A stretch of DNA of 8,111 bases from Euryarchaeota archaeon UBA40. Its GTDB lineage: Archaea; Thermoplasmatota; Poseidoniia; Poseidoniales; Thalassarchaeaceae. Positions within the stretch are counted from its first letter, which is position 1; every line of letters begins with the position of its first letter. Below are positions 5,940 to 8,111 of this stretch, piece by piece. The stretch is taken from NCBI GenBank assembly GCA_002506875.1, contig DAYJ01000028.1:1-8111 (forward strand), written 5' to 3'. The notes beneath the pieces were generated by a model, which was not told the DNA's origin, made no database searches, and saw nothing but the letters and a program-made list of their open reading frames with translations. The translations under genes and the position numbers were made by a program.

Positions 5940-8111
5940 TCAAAGAAGGTCACCGAGTAGGTCACCTATGTTCACGTCATCGAGGTCAGAATACGGGTCG
6001 TTACTGGTTTGCATTGGAGGGGCTGGTTCTCTCGGTCTACCCAGGGATGCGGGCGGTGGAGTCGCAGAAAACATCGGAGCAGAACCGGCAGATACTGCAT
6101 CCATCGGGGGTCGTTCGGGTGTACCCCAAGCGGTCGATTCAGTTACCCACCTGTCCCGGTTTCGTCGCCTTCCTCCGATAGTTCTCGAAACGAGGAGCAT
6201 GAGCATGAGTCCGCCAAGGACCGCGCCGAGAGCAGCCATGATTCCAGCAGCGACACCCCCTTCAGATGAACCGATAATTCCTCCTAATCCTCCCTTCTCT
6301 GGAATTTCTTCGATTTCTATTGTGAGGATATTGTTTGCCCGATCTATATCTGGAAGCCTTTCATCTGGATCAACGAGAAGGACCCATTGAGTGCCAGTGG
6401 ATGCATCGATGCTAATCGTCACCCTACGTTCACCAATGGTATTGCCATCGATTGCTTGGATACTCGGGAGTGTCCCCTTGACTTGTCCTGCAGGGCACCC
6501 TGCATAGACCAGTCCTGTAGGTGACACGTCCGGACAGGCCAACAGGAGAATATTCTCGCCGTCTGCGTTCCCAAGATTTTGCACTGTGATTGTTAGTTCG
6601 ACGTTATCTCCTTCCCTAATCTGCGTCACTGTGCCTATTTGGAGATCCATTGCTTCGAATTCAGCAAGTAGGATTTGCTCATTGGAGTCGTAGTCCGCCC
6701 CTATCCACCCTTGGGTAGAATCCAAATCGCCTCCATCCGCTTTGCCACCGTGTTGGGAATTTATTCGGACACCGAATTGTTCGATACCTATCTCCGGCCA
6801 TTCTTCCATATCCACCGTTGCACGAATGTGAATCACCCGTTCTGTACCGGCAGCCAAGGGGCCTAATGCGGCGTAGCCATCTTCACCGATACTGATTCCT
6901 GCGCCAATATTCGAGTCTAGCAGGCTACCCTCGTGTAGGCTGAGGATATATCCTGGTAATGCATTGAGGGTAGGCTCTACGAGGATACCCTCCTCGCTGT
7001 CTCTATGGAAACTCAACTTGGATGAGTCGGGTGCATTCCCTGTATTCCTAATCACAAGGGTCCAAATTGCTTCAGATTCAGTTCCGATGGTTCGAAGATT
7101 CGACCCTTCAAAATCCATCTGCATATCGATTCTAAGTGGGATTTCAACCTCCATTGTCACCGGGTCTGTATCGGTGTTGATGTAGAGTGATAGTGTGTTT
7201 TTACCTGCAGGCGCATCTTCTGAAGCAGTCAGATATCCAAGAATCTCAGCGTCTTGTCCAGGCTGGAGTAGGAGTATAGTATTCTCAGCGAATTGAATTT
7301 GGAATCCATCGGGAATCTTGTCATTCATCGTTATGTATGGGTCAATAGTTTCAATCGTGTTCCCATTGTTATCTACATGGACAGCGAACTCCTGTCTTTG
7401 ACCTGGTTCAGCAACAAATGTATCTTCTGAGATTATTTCGATGTCTAGATCTCGAACAATTGCGATCGTAGCTCCGAATTGTACATCATCTCCTATGCTC
7501 GGATCCTGAACTAGAGATGCACTAATTCCCATAATCCAGGATGTATCTGCGGGTGCATCTTCTTCGGCACATAGAATGATGACAAGATTGTAATTTCCAT
7601 TCCGCTGAAGCATAGATGCATAAGGTAAGCCTTGCGATTCTGCGGAGTTGCCAGGGAGATTTCCTAGGTTGTATTCTACGGTGAAACCATCTCCTGGTAG
7701 GGGCGGATCAATCGCATCAAATCGGACTTGTCCATCTGCAAAGTTCTTCTCAATGTCTACCCTGAATTCCTTGCATTCTCCCGGAGATATGGTGGCTTGT
7801 GAATCAAAGAGATCGATGACGATGTTTCCTGCTCTACGTATCTTCACATCAATTGTGAAGGTTGTGAACGCTAGAGTCCCCTCCTCCATCGTGGGGCTCG
7901 GATCGAAGTTGGAACGAGCGACTAACTGTAGGTCCACTTCTTCTGCAATTTGGTCAAGAGGAACGGTGATTGTGGCATATGAGGAGGTTGTCTGCCCTGG
8001 TTCGATATTGATCGTCTCAGGGAACTGAATATCCCAACCGGATGGTTTCTGCCATTCCTGTGTTCCTGTGGATGTGCTGGGGTCTCGAATTGAGAGTTCT
8101 AACGGTACATT
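5940..8111 (-). CDS. Large C-terminally anchored surface protein with NEW3-like and CARDB-like domains (N-terminus cut)
   Basis: The frame is open to the window edge, giving the last 723 residues; the true start lies beyond. Most of the chain is extracytoplasmic and built of repeated Ig-like beta-sandwich units. In several of them PGQ or PGE precedes a strand, and a D(N)NGN or N(T/L)GNA turn follows. A NEW3-like unit with NNGNT, IPDGFQIQF and EDAPAG spans roughly 225-328. A CARDB-like unit at about 488-600 starts DLQIGTV, has VQNLGNADG and closes DIDRANNILTIEI. Cys526 and Cys539 in this unit, and Cys113 with Cys181 earlier, could form disulphides. A glycine-rich stretch leads to one membrane span at about 619-642. 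It is followed by RRRNR as the cytoplasmic anchor and a 75-residue Pro/Ala-rich, low-complexity tail ending GDLLGDLL. It probably acts in envelope structure, adhesion or ligand binding; no enzyme domain is visible. No sortase or archaeosortase signal is seen, because the span is followed by a long tail. Confidence 0.85.
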   Translation of the reverse strand, partial: NVPLELSIRDPSTSTGTQEWQKPSGWDIQFPETINIEPGQTTSSYATITVPLDQIAEEVDLQLVARSNFDPSPTMEEGTLAFTTFTIDVKIRRAGNIVIDLFDSQATISPGECKEFRVDIEKNFADGQVRFDAIDPPLPGDGFTVEYNLGNLPGNSAESQGLPYASMLQRNGNYNLVIILCAEEDAPADTSWIMGISASLVQDPSIGDDVQFGATIAIVRDLDIEIISEDTFVAEPGQRQEFAVHVDNNGNTIETIDPYITMNDKIPDGFQIQFAENTILLLQPGQDAEILGYLTASEDAPAGKNTLSLYINTDTDPVTMEVEIPLRIDMQMDFEGSNLRTIGTESEAIWTLVIRNTGNAPDSSKLSFHRDSEEGILVEPTLNALPGYILSLHEGSLLDSNIGAGISIGEDGYAALGPLAAGTERVIHIRATVDMEEWPEIGIEQFGVRINSQHGGKADGGDLDSTQGWIGADYDSNEQILLAEFEAMDLQIGTVTQIREGDNVELTITVQNLGNADGENILLLACPDVSPTGLVYAGCPAGQVKGTLPSIQAIDGNTIGERRVTISIDASTGTQWVLLVDPDERLPDIDRANNILTIEIEEIPEKGGLGGIIGSSEGGVAAGIMAALGAVLGGLMLMLLVSRTIGGRRRNRDRWVTESTAWGTPERPPMDAVSAGSAPMFSATPPPASLGRPREPAPPMQTSNDPYSDLDDVNIGDLLGDLL

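Noticed and set aside
5903..5965. GTG at 5963-5965 as the start of the four-span membrane protein.
   Set aside because: It lies inside the 3' end of the surface-protein gene, has no ribosome binding site, and the added residues come from reading that gene in another frame. It cannot be fully excluded as a coupled start.
5940..7937. GTG at 7935-7937 as the true start of the surface protein.
   Set aside because: The frame stays open for another 58 codons to the window edge with the same beta-sandwich style (INIEPGQTTSSYATITVP), so the gene continues beyond the window.

Overview
The window carries seven protein-coding genes, two of them cut by the window ends. No RNA gene, insertion sequence or CRISPR array could be seen. 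Balanced base composition, very tight gene packing, a wall-less type of surface protein (tandem Ig-like/CARDB domains, one C-terminal membrane span, no sorting signal) and a eukaryote-type citrate synthase together suggest a streamlined marine archaeon. A Poseidoniales (Marine Group II)-like euryarchaeote is the best guess. This is inference from gene style; no rRNA or universal marker is present to prove it.

Layout: (1) 1-186, + strand, the last 61 codons of an unrecognised protein. (2) 187-645, - strand, a YkgJ-type cysteine-cluster protein. (3) 646-758, a divergent promoter region with a 15-bp palindrome. (4) 759-1925, + strand, a eukaryote-like citrate synthase. (5) 1926-3059, - strand, a glycerophosphodiester phosphodiesterase (GDPD)-like protein. 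(6) 3060-3182, a second divergent regulatory region. (7) 3183-4985, + strand, a UMF1/Atg22-type major facilitator transporter with a large extracytoplasmic insert. (8) 4988-5902, - strand, an unknown four-span membrane protein. (9) 5940 to the window end, - strand, a large C-terminally anchored surface protein whose N-terminus lies outside. The last two are co-directional with a 37-nt gap and may be one transcript. The first six genes alternate in direction, and all three convergent pairs meet stop codon to stop codon with 0, 0 and 2 bases between them.

The most striking object is the GDPD-like gene. Its catalytic residues are all recognisable, but the first conserved block of the family (GHRGAGK, carrying the catalytic His) is at the extreme C-terminus, immediately before the stop. 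The protein begins at what is normally the second block (the ENT region). The reading frame is closed by a TGA four codons upstream of the start, and no HRG block is encoded upstream in any frame. This looks like a natural circular permutation of a TIM barrel, and even the methionine preceding the relocated block looks like an ancestral start codon.

The genes do not form one obvious pathway. Citrate synthase is central metabolism, the GDPD would release glycerol phosphate from lipid headgroup diesters, the UMF1 transporter probably exports or imports a small metabolite, and the last two genes belong to the cell envelope.
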